Positions 33,592-44,516 of a stretch of DNA of 44,910 bases are shown piece after piece. Position numbers and translations under genes: made by a program. Each line of letters starts with the position of its first letter. The first letter of the stretch is position 1. Below the pieces are notes generated by a model. That model saw only the letters and a program-made list of their open reading frames with translations. It was not told the origin of the DNA and did no database searches. This DNA is from an uncultured Methylotenera sp. (GTDB lineage Bacteria; Pseudomonadota; Gammaproteobacteria; Burkholderiales; Methylophilaceae): positions 1 through 44,910 of the forward strand of contig NZ_CAMLGS010000019.1 in the NCBI RefSeq assembly GCF_946479685.1, read 5' to 3'.

Positions 33592-34391
33592 TGAATGATT
33601 TAAAGCAAAATACAGAACGTAACGCGGTCTCTGCTTTTAGAGGGCCTTGGACCTTACTCAAAAAAGAGCTGTTGCGTTTTTGGCGTGTGTCATTCCAAAC
33701 CGTAGCGGCGCCAGTGATCACCGCCTTGCTATATTTGTTGATTTTCTCTCATGTGCTGGATAAGCATGTGCAGGTGTACGACGGAGTGGCTTATACTGAA
33801 TTTCTAATACCTGGACTGATTATGATGTCTGTATTGCAAAATGCATTTGCAAACAGCTCCTCTAGCCTGATTCAGTCTAAGGTGATGGGCAATATTGTCT
33901 TTGTCCTATTAACACCACTTACGCATTTGCAATTCTTTCTGGCATTTTTAATTGCTGCCATTATCCGTGGCTTGGTAGTCGGCTTGTGTATTTATCTGGT
34001 GGCTATGTGGTTTGTGGATTTGACAGTGGCAAGTCCGTGGATGCTTGTTGCCTTTGGTTTGCTGGGTAGTGCGCTGCTTGGTACCTTTGGCATTATTGCC
34101 GGCATTTGGGCGGATAGATTTGATCAGATGGCGGCGTTTCAGAATTTTATAATCATGCCTTTGTCGTTCTTATCTGGCGTGTTTTATTCGATACATTCAT
34201 TGCCCCCGTTTTGGCAAAAAGTTTCGCATTTAAACCCATTCTTCTACATGATAGACGGGTTTAGGTATGGCTTCTTTGGTAAGGGTGACGTATCTCCAGC
34301 ACTCAGTTTGCTCATAGTCGCCGCGTCCTTCCTAGTGTTAGCACTGATTACATTAAAAATGTTAAAATCAGGCTATAAACTTAGGTCATAA
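33588..34391 (+). CDS. ABC-2 exporter permease (YadH-like)
   Basis: This 267-residue permease has six membrane segments and the ABC-2 motif FLIPGLIMMSVLQNAFANSSSSLIQSKVMGNIVFVLLTPL (read in parts), and MPLSFLSGVFYSIHSLPPFWQKVSHLNPFFYMIDGFRYG-type C-terminal block, typical of YadH/NodJ proteins. It is coupled to the ATPase gene by an ATGA overlap. A second in-frame ATG three bases later is an equal start candidate. Confidence 0.9.
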   Translation: MMNDLKQNTERNAVSAFRGPWTLLKKELLRFWRVSFQTVAAPVITALLYLLIFSHVLDKHVQVYDGVAYTEFLIPGLIMMSVLQNAFANSSSSLIQSKVMGNIVFVLLTPLTHLQFFLAFLIAAIIRGLVVGLCIYLVAMWFVDLTVASPWMLVAFGLLGSALLGTFGIIAGIWADRFDQMAAFQNFIIMPLSFLSGVFYSIHSLPPFWQKVSHLNPFFYMIDGFRYGFFGKGDVSPALSLLIVAASFLVLALITLKMLKSGYKLRS

Positions 34392-34409
34392 TGCTATTGG
34401 CCTGAATGC

Positions 34410-34454
34410 AATAGTTCCAGGTGTAATAGTCCAGGGTGTGATAGTCCAGATTGC
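34410..34454 (+). repeat. Three tandem 15-base repeats before bolA
   Basis: Three head-to-tail units follow each other: AATAGTTCCAGGTGT, AATAGTCCAGGGTGT and GATAGTCCAGATTGC. They lie in the leader just upstream of bolA. They could be a tandem regulator site or a slippage product. Confidence 0.6.
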
Positions 34455-34500
34455 TAGGTTAGGCAATTTAGCTAGTTGAATAATTTAAGGTGAGTAACAC

Positions 34501-34752
34501 GTGTTAAGTGCCCAGCAGTTAGAAGCATACATCACGCAAAATTTAGCGTGTGATTATATAAAAGTATTAGGTGATGACGGTACGCATTTTGAAGCCGTGA
34601 TCGTCAGTCCCGAGTTTGTAGGTAAGACCATGGTTAAGCAACATCAGTTGGTGTATGCGGCGCTAGGCGACAGAATGCGTGCCGAGATCCATGCATTGTC
34701 GATGCAAACGTTAACCCCGGAAGCGTGGGCAAGGTTGCAAGGTAACAACTAA
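34501..34752 (+). CDS. BolA/IbaG family protein
   Basis: This 83-residue protein is of the BolA family (IbaG/YrbA type), with the motif [36 protein letters not shown] (read in parts) and [14 protein letters not shown] at the end. BolA proteins pair with monothiol glutaredoxins to hold a [2Fe-2S] cluster, through a conserved histidine in the HALSM motif. The start is GTG with an AAGGTGAG ribosome site. The next gene is a monothiol glutaredoxin, a fitting partner. Confidence 0.92.
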   Translation: MLSAQQLEAYITQNLACDYIKVLGDDGTHFEAVIVSPEFVGKTMVKQHQLVYAALGDRMRAEIHALSMQTLTPEAWARLQGNN

Positions 34753-34823
34753 GGTTGGCGCGTGTATAACAGGTGCTGGTATAAAGCACCGACGTAAAGC
34801 GCAAACGGTAAGTGACGCTGAAA

Positions 34824-34866
34824 AGTTTTTGTAATTTAAGTTTTGTAATACAGTTTTGTAATTAGG
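34824..34866 (+). repeat. Three short tandem repeats before grxD
   Basis: AGTTTTTGTAATTTA, AGTTTTGTAATAC and AGTTTTGTAATTAGG follow each other directly. The last copy runs into the ribosome site of grxD (TTAGGATAA). This is a second three-copy array in the short bolA-grxD region. Confidence 0.6.
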
Positions 34867-34873
34867 ATAAATA

Positions 34874-35185
34874 ATGGATACGCAGGAATTAATTAAAAGT
34901 CAGGTAACAGGTAACCCAGTAGTGCTGTACATGAAAGGTAGCCCGAAGTTTCCGCAATGTGGTTTCTCAAATTTGGCAACGCAAATCCTCAACGCCTGTA
35001 ACGTAGAGTACGTGGCGATTGATGTGTTGGCTGATCAAAATATCCGTGAAGGTATTAAGGTTTATGCAAACTGGCCAACAATTCCACAGTTGTATATCAA
35101 CGGTGAGTTTATTGGTGGTTCAGACATTATGCGTGCCATGTATGAAAGTGGTGAGTTGCAAACATTATTGAATGCGACCAAATAA
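34874..35185 (+). CDS. grxD: Monothiol glutaredoxin Grx4
   Basis: This 103-residue protein has the monothiol CGFS active site (PQCGFSNLA, Cys29), the TIPQLYINGEFIGGSDI block and the ending usual for Grx4/GrxD. Such proteins carry a glutathione-ligated [2Fe-2S] cluster and deliver it to target proteins, often with BolA, whose gene lies immediately upstream. Its stop codon is adjacent to the TTG start of murA. Confidence 0.96.
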   Translation: MDTQELIKSQVTGNPVVLYMKGSPKFPQCGFSNLATQILNACNVEYVAIDVLADQNIREGIKVYANWPTIPQLYINGEFIGGSDIMRAMYESGELQTLLNATK

Positions 35186-36451
<1,266 letters not shown>

Positions 36452-36493
36452 TATCAAATACATAGTAGCGAATAGCATAGAGAATACTGAAAA

Positions 36494-37138
36494 ATGATTA
36501 CGATAGCACTGTCAAAAGGCAGAATCTTTGAAGAGACAGCGCCATTGCTGGCAGCAGCGGGGATTCATGCCGTGGAAGACCCAGAAGCATCACGTAAGCT
36601 GATTATAGAGACCAATCGTCCAGATGTACGCTTGATTATCGTACGTGCAACTGACGTGCCTACCTATGTACAGTATGGTGCGGCTGATTTGGGCATCGCC
36701 GGTAAAGACGTGTTGGACGAGCATGGTGGTGAAGGCTTGTATCAACCTATAGACCTGCAGATTGCAAAATGCAAAATGATGGTGGCTGTGCGTGACGACT
36801 TTGATTATTTCGGCTCTATCCGCAGCGGTGCACGCCTGAAGGTAGTCACCAAGTATGTGAAAACCGCGCGTGAGCACTTTGCTGCCAAAGGCATGCATGT
36901 AGACTTAATCAAGCTGTATGGCTCTATGGAATTGGGCCCATTGGTAGGTTTGGCAGATGTAATTGTGGATTTGGTGAGTACCGGTGGCACCTTGCGTGCC
37001 AACAAGCTGAAAGCGGTAGAAGAAGTCGGTGATATCAGCTCCAGGCTGGTGGTGAATCAGGCTTCGCTCAAGCTCAATCGCGATAAGTTGCAGCCGATTA
37101 TGGATGCGTTCCAAACTGCCATTGCAAAAAATAAATAG
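36494..37138 (+). CDS. hisG: ATP phosphoribosyltransferase, short form
   Basis: This 214-residue enzyme starts histidine synthesis by joining PRPP to ATP. It is the short HisG form (no C-terminal histidine-binding domain), with [13 protein letters not shown] at the start, [12 protein letters not shown] in the middle and [18 protein letters not shown] as the PRPP site. The short form needs the regulatory partner HisZ, which is not encoded in the window. It begins 42 bases after murA; no histidine-rich leader peptide is visible. Confidence 0.96.
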   Translation: MITIALSKGRIFEETAPLLAAAGIHAVEDPEASRKLIIETNRPDVRLIIVRATDVPTYVQYGAADLGIAGKDVLDEHGGEGLYQPIDLQIAKCKMMVAVRDDFDYFGSIRSGARLKVVTKYVKTAREHFAAKGMHVDLIKLYGSMELGPLVGLADVIVDLVSTGGTLRANKLKAVEEVGDISSRLVVNQASLKLNRDKLQPIMDAFQTAIAKNK

Positions 37139-37174
37139 TTCAGACACATATATTAGGTACATAGGTTTAGTGAT

Positions 37175-38470
37175 ATGAAAATTAGACGTTTTTCTACTGT
37201 AGATAGCGATTTTCAAGCGAACTTAAAAGAGCTGCTTGCTTTTGAAACCGCGCAAGACGACAGCATTGATGCCGTGGTTGCTAACATCTTAAAAGATGTG
37301 AAACAGCGCGGGGATGCAGCGGTACTTGAATATACCAATCGTTTTGACAAGACCAATGCTAGTCAGCTTGCTGAGTTGGAAATTAGTCAGGGCGAACTGC
37401 AGGCAGCATTGGAAGGTTTGCCGGCAGAGCAGCGTGCTGCATTGCAAGCTGCGGCGGATCGTGTCAAAAGTTATCATGAAAAACAGCTGATGAGCTCATG
37501 GAGCTATACCGAGGCTGATGGTACTCTGCTTGGCCAACAAGTTACTTCACTTGATCGCGTAGGTTTATATGTGCCGGGCGGCAAAGCGGCTTATCCGTCA
37601 TCCGTGCTGATGAATGCGATTCCAGCTAAGGTGGCTGGTGTGCAAGAGTTGATTATGGTAGTGCCAACGCCGAATGGTGAGAAAAACCAGCTGGTATTAG
37701 CTGCTGCCGCAGTTTGTGGCGTAGATCGCGTGTTTTGTATCGGCGGTGCACAGGCGGTAGGTGCCTTGGCATACGGTACCGAAACCGTACCACAGGTAGA
37801 TAAAATTGTAGGTCCAGGTAATGCTTATGTCGCGGCTGCCAAACGTCGTGTATTTGGCGTGGTGGGTATTGATATGGTGGCCGGTCCTTCTGAAATTCTG
37901 GTGATATGTGATGGCAAGACTGATCCGGACTGGATTGCAATGGACTTGTTCTCACAAGCTGAGCATGATGAATTGGCGCAATCTATCTTGTTAAGCCCGG
38001 ATGCTGCGTTCTTGGATCAAGTTACTGCCAGCATACAAAAACTAGTGGAAGAGATGCCGCGTAAAGATATCATTACCACTTCCCTGACTGACCGTGGTGC
38101 TTTGATTCATGTGCGCGACCTGGATGAGGCTGCTGAAATCAGTAACTACATTGCGCCTGAGCATTTAGAATTGTCTGTGGAAGATCCATTGGCATTCAGC
38201 AAAAAAATCAAGCATGCCGGCGCTATTTTTATGGGGCGTGATACCTGTGAAGCGTTGGGCGATTACTGTGCAGGGCCTAACCATGTGCTGCCTACTTCAC
38301 GTACCGCCAGGTTCTCATCACCACTAGGTGTATATGACTTCCAAAAGCGTTCAAGCTTAATCATGGTGTCTTCTGAAGGCGCGCAGGTGTTGGGCAAGGT
38401 TGCGGCAACCTTGGCTTATGGTGAGGGTTTGCAGGCGCATGCGCGTTCTGCAGAATATCGTCTTAAGTAA
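37175..38470 (+). CDS. hisD: Histidinol dehydrogenase
   Basis: This 431-residue zinc enzyme oxidises histidinol to histidine in two NAD-linked steps. Diagnostic blocks are [55 protein letters not shown] (read in parts) and the metal/base region [14 protein letters not shown], with the general-base pair in IAPEHLEL. It follows hisG by 36 bases. Confidence 0.97.
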   Translation: MKIRRFSTVDSDFQANLKELLAFETAQDDSIDAVVANILKDVKQRGDAAVLEYTNRFDKTNASQLAELEISQGELQAALEGLPAEQRAALQAAADRVKSYHEKQLMSSWSYTEADGTLLGQQVTSLDRVGLYVPGGKAAYPSSVLMNAIPAKVAGVQELIMVVPTPNGEKNQLVLAAAAVCGVDRVFCIGGAQAVGALAYGTETVPQVDKIVGPGNAYVAAAKRRVFGVVGIDMVAGPSEILVICDGKTDPDWIAMDLFSQAEHDELAQSILLSPDAAFLDQVTASIQKLVEEMPRKDIITTSLTDRGALIHVRDLDEAAEISNYIAPEHLELSVEDPLAFSKKIKHAGAIFMGRDTCEALGDYCAGPNHVLPTSRTARFSSPLGVYDFQKRSSLIMVSSEGAQVLGKVAATLAYGEGLQAHARSAEYRLK

Positions 38471-38525
38471 TTCTGTAAAAAATGGTGGTGCACTGGGTGT
38501 CAGCTGATGCTTGGTGTGCTCAATG

Positions 38526-38557
38526 AGGCGCATATCCGTTACGGGTAGCGCCTTTTA
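38526..38557 (+). terminator. Hairpin between hisD and hisC
   Basis: AGGCGC (38526-38531) pairs with GCGCCT (38548-38553) with an inner CCG/CGG pair, followed by TTTATTAATTTT. It looks like a partial terminator inside the his gene cluster and may set a lower level for hisC, or be an attenuation site. Confidence 0.45.
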
Positions 38558-38609
38558 TTAATTTTGCGCTGGCTCATTTAATTGCGGCGCATATGTCTGA
38601 GGGTTTAGT

Positions 38610-39671
38610 ATGAGTAAGTATTGGAGTGATGTTGTTCATAAGCTCACCCCTTATGTGCCGGGCGAACAGCCAAAAATTAATAATTTGGTAAAACTCAATA
38701 CCAATGAAAACCCTTACGGTCCTAGCCCTAAGGTGGTAGAAGCTTTAAAGCTGGAAGCTGCAGATAGCTTACGTTTGTATCCGGACCCTAATTCAGACGC
38801 CTTAAAAGCGGCTATCGCCAAAGTGCATGATTTGGATAGCAGTCAGGTGTTTGTGGGCAATGGCTCGGATGAGGTGTTGGCGCACGTGTTTCAAGCACTG
38901 TTAAAGCATGAGCAGCCATTGTTGTTTCCTGATATCACTTACAGTTTTTACCCAGTATATTGCGGGTTGTATGCTATTGATTACGAAACTATTCCACTGG
39001 CAGAAGACTTCAGTATCCGTGTGGAATACTATATCAAGCCTAATGGCGGCATTATTTTCCCTAATCCTAATGCGCCAACCGGTATGCCGCTGCCATTAGC
39101 CAAAATTGAATGGCTGCTACAGAAAAATACTGAATCTGTGGTGGTGATTGATGAGGCTTATGTGGATTTTGGTACTGAGTCTGCGGTGAGTTTGATTAAC
39201 CAATACCCTAACTTGCTGGTTACGCATACCTTATCTAAAGCGCGCTCTTTGGCGGGCTTGCGTGTTGGCTATGCGCTTGGTTCTGCAACGCTGATTGAAG
39301 CGCTGGTGCGTGTTAAAGATAGTTTCAACTCTTACCCTATCGATAGATTTGCCTCGGCTGGTGCTGTGGCAGCCATGCAGGATGTCGCTTATTTTGCAGA
39401 AACCTGCCAAAAGGTCATCACCACACGCGAGGCATTGGTGGCGGATATGCAGGCATTGGATTTTGAAGTGTTGCCATCAGGGGCTAACTTTATTTTCGCA
39501 AAACATAAAGTGCGTGACGGTGCCGAGTTGAGTGCAAAGCTGCGTGAACATGGCATTATCGTGCGCCATTTTAAATCGCCTAGCCGTATTGCACCTTATT
39601 TGCGTATTACCATCGGTACTGATGCGCAGTCGGTGCTACTGCTTAAAGCATTGAAAGCCGTGTTAAGTTAA
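38610..39671 (+). CDS. hisC: Histidinol-phosphate aminotransferase
   Basis: This 353-residue PLP enzyme converts imidazole acetol phosphate to histidinol phosphate. Signatures are [15 protein letters not shown] near the start, [19 protein letters not shown] and the PLP lysine in [20 protein letters not shown]. The length is family-typical. It is separated from hisD by 139 bases containing a hairpin, and followed by a 281-base gap leading to hps. Confidence 0.96.
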   Translation: MSKYWSDVVHKLTPYVPGEQPKINNLVKLNTNENPYGPSPKVVEALKLEAADSLRLYPDPNSDALKAAIAKVHDLDSSQVFVGNGSDEVLAHVFQALLKHEQPLLFPDITYSFYPVYCGLYAIDYETIPLAEDFSIRVEYYIKPNGGIIFPNPNAPTGMPLPLAKIEWLLQKNTESVVVIDEAYVDFGTESAVSLINQYPNLLVTHTLSKARSLAGLRVGYALGSATLIEALVRVKDSFNSYPIDRFASAGAVAAMQDVAYFAETCQKVITTREALVADMQALDFEVLPSGANFIFAKHKVRDGAELSAKLREHGIIVRHFKSPSRIAPYLRITIGTDAQSVLLLKALKAVLS

Positions 39672-39819
39672 AAAATGCAGCCTGAGTGCTGGCAGAGTGT
39701 GTTTGCTAAAAATATGCAAAGTGCTGCTGCAAGCCAATGGGGTCGGGGATGTGGTCTGGATAAATGGACGTGATCAAACTTTTTATATCGATAAAACATG
39801 CAAATTAAGCATTAAAAGT

Positions 39820-39849
39820 TTGAATTTTCCCACGAAGTGCGGTTATGAT
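39820..39849 (+). promoter_or_regulatory. Sigma-70 promoter of hps
   Basis: TTGAAT (39820-39825), an 18-base spacer and TATGAT (39844-39849) put a transcript start near 39856, giving a leader of about 97 nt. The leader is AT-rich and includes a palindrome TGTGCACA. This is the only good promoter I see within the his cluster, matching the high-expression codon use of hps. Confidence 0.65.
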
Positions 39850-39952
39850 AGCGAAATGTGCGTTTTGTGCACAATATAATAATTATTTTTAATCTGTATT
39901 TTTAACCTAGGTAAGTCATTAATCTGATTTATTATTAGTTGGAGGATGTATC

Positions 39953-40630
39953 GTGGCACAAACCCAAATGGCATTAGACTCATTAGATTTCGACGCAACA
40001 GTTGCTTTAGCAACTAAGGTTGCTCCACACGTGGATATTTTAGAAATTGGTACACCATGCATTAAGCATAACGGTATCAAATTGCTACAAACATTACGTG
40101 CTAAGTTCCCAAACAACAAAATCTTAGTTGACTTGAAAACAATGGATGCTGGTTTCTACGAAGCTGAGCCATTCTACAAAGCAGGTGCTGACATTTGTAC
40201 AGTATTGGGTACTTCAGACATCGGTACTATCAAAGGCGTAATCGACGTTGCTAACAAATACGGTAAAAAAGCACAAATCGACTTGATCAACGTTGCTGAC
40301 AAAAAAGCACGTACACAAGAAGTTGCTAAATTAGGCGCACACATCATTGGCGTGCACACTGGTTTAGACCAACAAGCTGCTGGTCAAACACCATTCGGTG
40401 ACTTGGCTTTAGTTGCTGGCTTGAACTTAGGTCTTGAGATTTCTGTTGCTGGTGGCGTTAAAGCTGCTACAACTGCACAAGTACGTGACGCTGGCGCAAC
40501 TATCATTGTTGCTGGTGCTGCAATCTACGGCGCTGCTGACCCAGCTGCTGCTGCTGCAGAAATCACTGCAATCGCTCATGGCGGTTCAACTGGTGGTTTG
40601 TTCGGCTGGATCAAAAAATTATTTAGCTAA
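39953..40630 (+). CDS. hps: 3-Hexulose-6-phosphate synthase
   Basis: This 225-residue enzyme condenses formaldehyde with ribulose 5-phosphate to give hexulose 6-phosphate, the first step of the RuMP pathway of methylotrophs. QMALDSLDFDATVALATKV, VDILEIGTPCIKHNG and the OMP decarboxylase-like DxKxxD motif (Asp60, Lys62, Asp65) are diagnostic, as is SVAGGVKAATTAQV. The start is GTG after a strong TGGAGGA site. Codons are strongly biased (GCT, GTT, GGT, AAC, TTC), as in highly expressed genes. After the conserved core there is a 17-residue tail, HGGSTGGLFGWIKKLFS, absent from the shorter (about 210-residue) Hps proteins I know. No 6-phospho-3-hexuloisomerase gene is adjacent; the gene stands between hisC and hisB. 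Confidence 0.97.
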   Translation: MAQTQMALDSLDFDATVALATKVAPHVDILEIGTPCIKHNGIKLLQTLRAKFPNNKILVDLKTMDAGFYEAEPFYKAGADICTVLGTSDIGTIKGVIDVANKYGKKAQIDLINVADKKARTQEVAKLGAHIIGVHTGLDQQAAGQTPFGDLALVAGLNLGLEISVAGGVKAATTAQVRDAGATIIVAGAAIYGAADPAAAAAEITAIAHGGSTGGLFGWIKKLFS

Positions 40631-40647
40631 TCGCTAACTAGTTTAGT

Positions 40648-40681
40648 AAAAAACCCCAGCCTTAAAACTGGGGTTTTTTTA
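40648..40681 (+). terminator. Terminator after hps
   Basis: AAAAACCCCAG-ccttaaaa-CTGGGGTTTTTTT is a textbook rho-independent terminator. With the promoter upstream it makes hps a separate unit inside the his genes. Confidence 0.93.
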
Positions 40682-40768
40682 TTTTAGAGTTTAAATTCAT
40701 CATGTAGCTATGTGTTACAACCTTGTAATGGGTTAAAATGCATGCTGATAACATAAAACATTAGACTT

Positions 40769-41356
40769 ATGCGTAACGCCAAAATTACCAGAAACACGCT
40801 AGAAACCCAAATCACTGTGAGCATCAACTTAGATGGCACGGGTATCTCTCAATTTAACACGGGTTTAGGCTTCCTAGATCATATGCTAGACCAGATTGCA
40901 CGTCATGGCATGATGGACATTGAAGTGAACGCAAAGGGCGATTTACATATTGATGCGCACCACACGGTTGAAGATATCGGCATTACGCTCGGTCAAGCCT
41001 TTGCGCAAGCGGTAGGTGATAAGAAGGGTATTCGCCGTTACGGTCACGCCTATGTGCCATTAGATGAGGCTTTATCCAGAGTAGTGCTGGATATCTCTGG
41101 GCGCCCAGGGCTGGAGTTCGGCTGTACTTTCACACGCGCAGCTATCGGTAGTTTTGATGTGGACTTGATTCATGAGTTTTTCCAGGGCTTTGTGAACCAT
41201 GCTAATGTCACTTTGCATATTGATAATTTAAAAGGCCATAATGCGCACCATCAGGCAGAGACCATATTTAAAGCCTTTGGCCGCGCACTGCGTGTGGCTG
41301 TAGAAATGGACGCGCGCATGGCAGGTATTATGCCATCTACCAAAGGTAGCTTATAA
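40769..41356 (+). CDS. hisB: Imidazoleglycerol-phosphate dehydratase
   Basis: This 195-residue protein is the stand-alone dehydratase form, without the phosphatase domain found in enterobacterial HisB. The metal ligands are in [15 protein letters not shown] and [15 protein letters not shown], and again in [15 protein letters not shown]. It is the first his gene after the hps terminator, so it needs a promoter in the 80 bases before it; only a weak TAAAAT element (40734-40739) is visible there. Confidence 0.97.
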   Translation: MRNAKITRNTLETQITVSINLDGTGISQFNTGLGFLDHMLDQIARHGMMDIEVNAKGDLHIDAHHTVEDIGITLGQAFAQAVGDKKGIRRYGHAYVPLDEALSRVVLDISGRPGLEFGCTFTRAAIGSFDVDLIHEFFQGFVNHANVTLHIDNLKGHNAHHQAETIFKAFGRALRVAVEMDARMAGIMPSTKGSL

Positions 41357-41405
41357 GTCTGTCCAGACCTATCCTTGAAGAGTGACATTCGGCAACATTT
41401 AAAAT

Positions 41406-42068
41406 ATGAGCACAATTGATATTGCAGTGGTTGATTATGGCATGGGCAACTTACGCTCTGTGTCCAAAGCATTGGAACACGTTGCCGCTACCAAGAATGT
41501 AGTGGTAACCAGTAATCCTGAAGAAGTAGCAAAAGCATCGCGCGTTGTTTTTCCTGGACAAGGCGCCATGCCTGATTGCATCCGCGAATTGGATGCACGT
41601 GGGTTGCGTAGTGCAGTGCTGGACGCAGCGCAGAATAAACCATTCTTAGGTATCTGCATTGGCTTGCAGATGCTGTTTGAACGCTCAGAAGAGGGCGATG
41701 CTGCCGGTTTGGGTTTGTTCAAAGGTAGCGTAAAACGTTTTGCGCACGCTGATATGGTGGATAGCCAAGGTGAAAAGCTGAAAGTGCCACACATGGGCTG
41801 GAATCAGGTGTACCAGCGCCTGCATGCAGAATCTAAGACGCATGCGCTCTGGCAAGGCATAGAAGATGGCGCAAGGTTTTATTATGTGCATAGTTACTAT
41901 GTGCAGCCTGCAGATGAAGCCATCATAGAAGGCTATAGCGATTATCCTAAGCGCTTTACTTGTGCAATCGCTAAAGATAATTTGTTCGCAGTACAGTTTC
42001 ACCCAGAAAAAAGTGCAAATGCCGGCTTGCAGTTATTGAGCAATTTCGTCAATTGGTCACCTAATTAA
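41406..42068 (+). CDS. hisH: Imidazole glycerol phosphate synthase, glutaminase subunit
   Basis: This 220-residue class I glutaminase supplies ammonia to HisF. The nucleophile is in PFLGICIGLQMLF, and the catalytic His-Glu pair is in AVQFHPEKSANAG near the end. It follows hisB by 49 bases. The HisH-HisF pair makes IGP and the purine intermediate AICAR. Confidence 0.97.
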   Translation: MSTIDIAVVDYGMGNLRSVSKALEHVAATKNVVVTSNPEEVAKASRVVFPGQGAMPDCIRELDARGLRSAVLDAAQNKPFLGICIGLQMLFERSEEGDAAGLGLFKGSVKRFAHADMVDSQGEKLKVPHMGWNQVYQRLHAESKTHALWQGIEDGARFYYVHSYYVQPADEAIIEGYSDYPKRFTCAIAKDNLFAVQFHPEKSANAGLQLLSNFVNWSPN

Positions 42069-42135
42069 GTTGGCCTTAACTATATAACCAGCTATTCTCT
42101 TTTTAACTTTTTCGTATATAAAATTAATTCTCATT

Positions 42136-42876
42136 ATGTTAATTATTCCAGCAATTGATTTAAAAGATGGTCACTGCGTCAGACTTAAGCAAGGTTTGAT
42201 GGAAGAGTCGACCGTGTTCTCAGAAGACCCAGGCGCAATGGCTAGACATTGGGTTGACCGCGGTGGCAAGCGTCTGCACCTCGTGGACTTGAATGGTGCC
42301 TTTGCCGGTAAACCTGTGAATGAGGGCGCAATTAAGTCTATCGTGAGTGCTGTAGGCGGAGAAATCCCAATCCAATTGGGTGGTGGTATCCGTGATCTAG
42401 ACACTATTGAGCGCTATTTAGACAGTGGTATTGATTACGTGATTATCGGTACTGCTGCAGTTAAAACGCCAGGCTTCTTGCATGAAGCATGCTACGCGTT
42501 TCCTGGGCAAATTATGGTTGGTCTGGACGCTAAAGATGGCAAAGTGGCGATTGATGGCTGGTCTAAGCTGACCGGTCATGATGTGATTGATCTAGCCAAG
42601 AAGTTTGAAGATTATGGCGTAGAGTCTATTGTTTATACAGACATCGGCCGTGACGGCATGTTGACTGGCGTTAATATCGAAGCCACCGTTGCGTTGGCGC
42701 AGGCGTTGACGATTCCGGTGATTGCTTCTGGCGGCGTGACCAATTTAGACGACGTGAAGAAATTATGTGCAGTGGCCAATGAAGGCATTATCGGCACGAT
42801 TACTGGCCGTGCAATTTATGAAGGTACTTTAGACTTTGCGGCAGCACAAAAGCTTGCCGATGAGTTAAGTGCATAA
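42136..42876 (+). CDS. hisA: ProFAR isomerase
   Basis: This 246-residue (beta/alpha)8-barrel enzyme isomerises ProFAR to PRFAR. It has the half-barrel repeat motifs [17 protein letters not shown], with the first catalytic Asp, and [15 protein letters not shown], with the second. Two phosphate-binding glycine regions (QLGGGIRD and ASGGVTN) are seen. It is followed by hisF after ten bases. Confidence 0.97.
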   Translation: MLIIPAIDLKDGHCVRLKQGLMEESTVFSEDPGAMARHWVDRGGKRLHLVDLNGAFAGKPVNEGAIKSIVSAVGGEIPIQLGGGIRDLDTIERYLDSGIDYVIIGTAAVKTPGFLHEACYAFPGQIMVGLDAKDGKVAIDGWSKLTGHDVIDLAKKFEDYGVESIVYTDIGRDGMLTGVNIEATVALAQALTIPVIASGGVTNLDDVKKLCAVANEGIIGTITGRAIYEGTLDFAAAQKLADELSA

Positions 42877-42886
42877 GGTTTAGTCA

Positions 42887-43654
42887 ATGGGATTAGCCAA
42901 ACGTATTATTCCTTGCCTGGATGTCACCAATGGCCGCGTGGTCAAAGGCGTTAATTTTCTCGAGCTCCGAGATGCTGGTGACCCGGTAGAGATCGCCAGG
43001 CGCTATGATGAGCAGGGCGCAGATGAGCTGACTTTTTTAGACATCACAGCCAGCTCGGATAACCGAGGTTTGATTCTGCATATCATTGAAGAGGTGGCGA
43101 GTCAGGTGTTTATCCCGCTTACGGTAGGTGGTGGTGTGCGCGAGGTAGAAGATGTACGCCGCCTGCTCAACGCTGGCGCAGATAAGGTGAGTATTAATAC
43201 TACGGCCGTGCTTAATCCTAAAGTGGTGCAAGATGCTGCTGCCAAGTTTGGCTCGCAATGTATCGTAGTAGCGATTGATGCCAAAAAAGTGGATAACCAG
43301 CCCTTCGAGTGGGAAGTGTTTACCCACGGTGGCCGTAAGGCAACCGGTTTGGATGCCGTAAAATGGGCAGAGTATATGGTCAGCCTTGGTGCTGGTGAGT
43401 TGTTGGTAACTAGTATGGACCGCGATGGTACCAAGATAGGTTTTAATAACCCACTGAACAAAGCCATCAGTAATGCAGTGGAAGTGCCAATTATCGCCTC
43501 TGGCGGCGTAGGCAACTTACAGCACTTGGTAGATGGGGTTAAAGACGGCGGCGCGGATGCAGTGCTGGCGGCAAGTATTTTCCACTATGGCGAATATACG
43601 GTTAAGCAGGCCAAAGACTATATGGCGCAGCATGGTATTGAGATTAGACGCTAA
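42887..43654 (+). CDS. hisF: Imidazole glycerol phosphate synthase, cyclase subunit
   Basis: This 255-residue barrel uses ammonia from HisH to turn PRFAR into IGP and AICAR. Motifs are [63 protein letters not shown] (catalytic Asp) and [13 protein letters not shown]. Homology to HisA is visible in the paired motifs. Confidence 0.98.
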   Translation: MGLAKRIIPCLDVTNGRVVKGVNFLELRDAGDPVEIARRYDEQGADELTFLDITASSDNRGLILHIIEEVASQVFIPLTVGGGVREVEDVRRLLNAGADKVSINTTAVLNPKVVQDAAAKFGSQCIVVAIDAKKVDNQPFEWEVFTHGGRKATGLDAVKWAEYMVSLGAGELLVTSMDRDGTKIGFNNPLNKAISNAVEVPIIASGGVGNLQHLVDGVKDGGADAVLAASIFHYGEYTVKQAKDYMAQHGIEIRR

Positions 43655-43730
43655 CAAGCGCTGACGTTAATAGCTGCGATGTGCGTAGCTGCTATACAGA
43701 TTCAACAGATTTTCAATAGGTGGTAATTAG

Positions 43731-44117
43731 ATGAATTGGTTAGATGAAGTTACTTGGGATGCCAATGGTCTTGTTCCTGTTATCGCTCAAGAGCATGATA
43801 CTGGGCGCGTGTTGATGTTTGCCTGGATGAATCGCGAAGCTTTGCAATTGAGCAGCGAAACCAATCAGGCCGTTTATTGGTCGAGGTCACGTAACAAGTT
43901 GTGGCGCAAGGGTGAAGAGTCTGGCCACGTGCAAAAAATACACGAGATTCGTTTAGACTGTGATGAAGATGTGATTTTGCTCAAGGTAGAACAGGTTGGC
44001 GGCATTGCTTGTCATACCGGTAGGCATAATTGCTTCTTTAAGACCTTAAAAGATGGCAGCTGGGTGGTTGATCAGCCTGTGATTAAAAATCCAGATGAAA
44101 TTTACAAGCATGAGTAA
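43731..44117 (+). CDS. hisI: Phosphoribosyl-AMP cyclohydrolase
   Basis: This 128-residue enzyme opens the purine ring of phosphoribosyl-AMP. It has [19 protein letters not shown], the metal-binding [11 protein letters not shown] and the cysteine motif [13 protein letters not shown]. It is the separate form, not fused to HisE as in enterobacteria. Its end overlaps the start of hisE by eight bases. Confidence 0.97.
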   Translation: MNWLDEVTWDANGLVPVIAQEHDTGRVLMFAWMNREALQLSSETNQAVYWSRSRNKLWRKGEESGHVQKIHEIRLDCDEDVILLKVEQVGGIACHTGRHNCFFKTLKDGSWVVDQPVIKNPDEIYKHE

Positions 44118-44439
44118 TGATATGAATGATGTGTTAGCCCGACTCTCAGAGTTGCTAGAGCAGCGTAAGTCTGCAGATCCTGCTTCATCTTATGTGGCAA
44201 AGCTGTATGCTAAAGGCATGGATAGCATTCTAAAAAAAGTGGGTGAAGAGGCGACGGAAACGGTGATTGCCGCTAAAGGTGGCAATAAAGACGAAATCAT
44301 CTACGAGACTGCAGACTTATGGTTCCATACCATGATTATGTTGGCAAAAGCAGATTTAAAACCTGAGGACGTGTTGGCCGAACTCGCTAGGCGCGAAGGC
44401 TTATCAGGCATTGCTGAGAAAGCTAGTCGTAACAAATAG
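44110..44439 (+). CDS. hisE: Phosphoribosyl-ATP pyrophosphatase
   Basis: This 109-residue enzyme removes pyrophosphate from phosphoribosyl-ATP, the second step of the pathway. [16 protein letters not shown] and [17 protein letters not shown] carry the acidic metal-binding residues of the MazG-like fold. I start it at the ATG inside the end of hisI (overlap of eight bases); an earlier in-frame ATG would add five residues and a later one (44122) would trim four. Confidence 0.96.
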   Translation: MSNDMNDVLARLSELLEQRKSADPASSYVAKLYAKGMDSILKKVGEEATETVIAAKGGNKDEIIYETADLWFHTMIMLAKADLKPEDVLAELARREGLSGIAEKASRNK

Positions 44440-44516
44440 AGCTGGTGTTCACTGCGTTTCCCAGCGGTAATATCGTGTTTAACGCTAATCTGTGCAGTAA
44501 TTAGAAAGAATATAAA

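Noticed and set aside
36452..36493. Histidine leader-peptide attenuator before hisG
   Set aside because: No run of histidine codons or terminator/antiterminator pair is present in the 42-base gap.
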